From contig WGMF01000058.1 of assembly GCA_016125215.1 (NCBI GenBank), forward strand, positions 1-33,615: a DNA stretch of 33,615 bases, given 5' to 3'. Below are positions 33,486 to 33,615 of this stretch, piece after piece. The notes below the pieces were generated by a model. The model was not told where the DNA came from. It saw only the letters and a program-made list of their open reading frames with translations, and made no database searches. Every line of letters begins with the position of its first letter. Position 1 is the first letter of the stretch. Made by a program: the position numbers and the translations under genes. This DNA comes from Phycisphaera sp. (GTDB lineage Bacteria; Planctomycetota; Phycisphaerae; Phycisphaerales; Phycisphaeraceae).

Positions 33486-33615
33486 TGTCCCAACATTACT
33501 CGAACAGCGACAACTGGTTAGCGAATGGGTCGGTCTTGGTATTTTCGTTTTGTCTCGAAAACGCCTGTAAAAGCGGGGTTTTTTCGAAAAGCGAGACGCT
33601 TAAAACCTGGAGGAT

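Noticed and set aside
1-33615. tRNA or rRNA genes
   Set aside because: No cloverleaf with a conserved TTCRANNY loop or rRNA segment was recognised by eye on either strand; a dedicated scan was not possible.

Overview
The window looks like chromosomal DNA of a planctomycete, most likely class Phycisphaerae. The grounds are a GC-rich, mostly housekeeping gene set, a PEP-CTERM surface protein with a VPEP...RRRR tail, a small membrane protein with the CxxCGYDL...CPECG zinc ribbon frequent in that phylum, Cys/Gly-rich and Arg-rich protein tails, and GGAG-type ribosome sites mixed with genes that have none. Taxonomy is inferred from gene style only.

Layout. Positions 1-1600 are accessory: the C-terminal end of an IS4-type transposase, a secreted coiled-coil protein with a BamE/SmpA-like end, and a REP-associated tyrosine transposase (RAYT) flanked by two inverted REP-like palindromes. 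Positions 1627-6216 (minus strand) hold a fucose/arabinose-isomerase-like protein, an unrecognised 160-aa protein, argF and argB. Positions 6392-13092 hold a Cys-rich lipoprotein, a DUF268 methyltransferase-like protein and a giant 1665-aa helical protein built on an exact 40-residue repeat. From 13347 to 32012 everything is on the plus strand: metK, ptsP (enzyme I), RNase E/G, dxr, a GxxExxY nuclease-like gene, rseP, tig, a SHOCT-like membrane protein, clpX, an S41 protease, hicB with a broken hicA, aroC, the zinc-ribbon membrane protein and the PEP-CTERM protein. A PfkB/KDG-kinase-like gene (minus) closes the window.

How the genes work together. The plus-strand block groups protein quality control and envelope stress (trigger factor, ClpX, RseP, S41 protease) with RNA turnover and precursor supply (Dxr, AroC, MetK). 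argB-argF is arginine biosynthesis. The isomerase and the kinase suggest sugar or uronate catabolism, but they lie about 30 kb apart.

The most unusual signal is non-coding. Many intergenic gaps are filled by modular inverted-repeat elements: outer arms of usually three 9- or 10-bp units (cores CGCAGAT, CGCGAAT, CGCGAAG), inner 7-bp tandem units (GGTCTRA, GGAGTTA, ATGTCTG, TGGATGA), a unique centre, then the same kind of array in inverse orientation. Four clear elements (3351-3513, 4006-4241, 14540-14779, 20464-20914) and three relatives (5183-5317, 23022-23192, 33394 onward) occur. One of them carries the GxxExxY gene, whose start codon and C-terminal codons are made by the arms, and it sits between dxr and rseP, which are neighbours in many bacteria. 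I propose a mobile or self-propagating intergenic element family with mostly non-coding members; this is inference.
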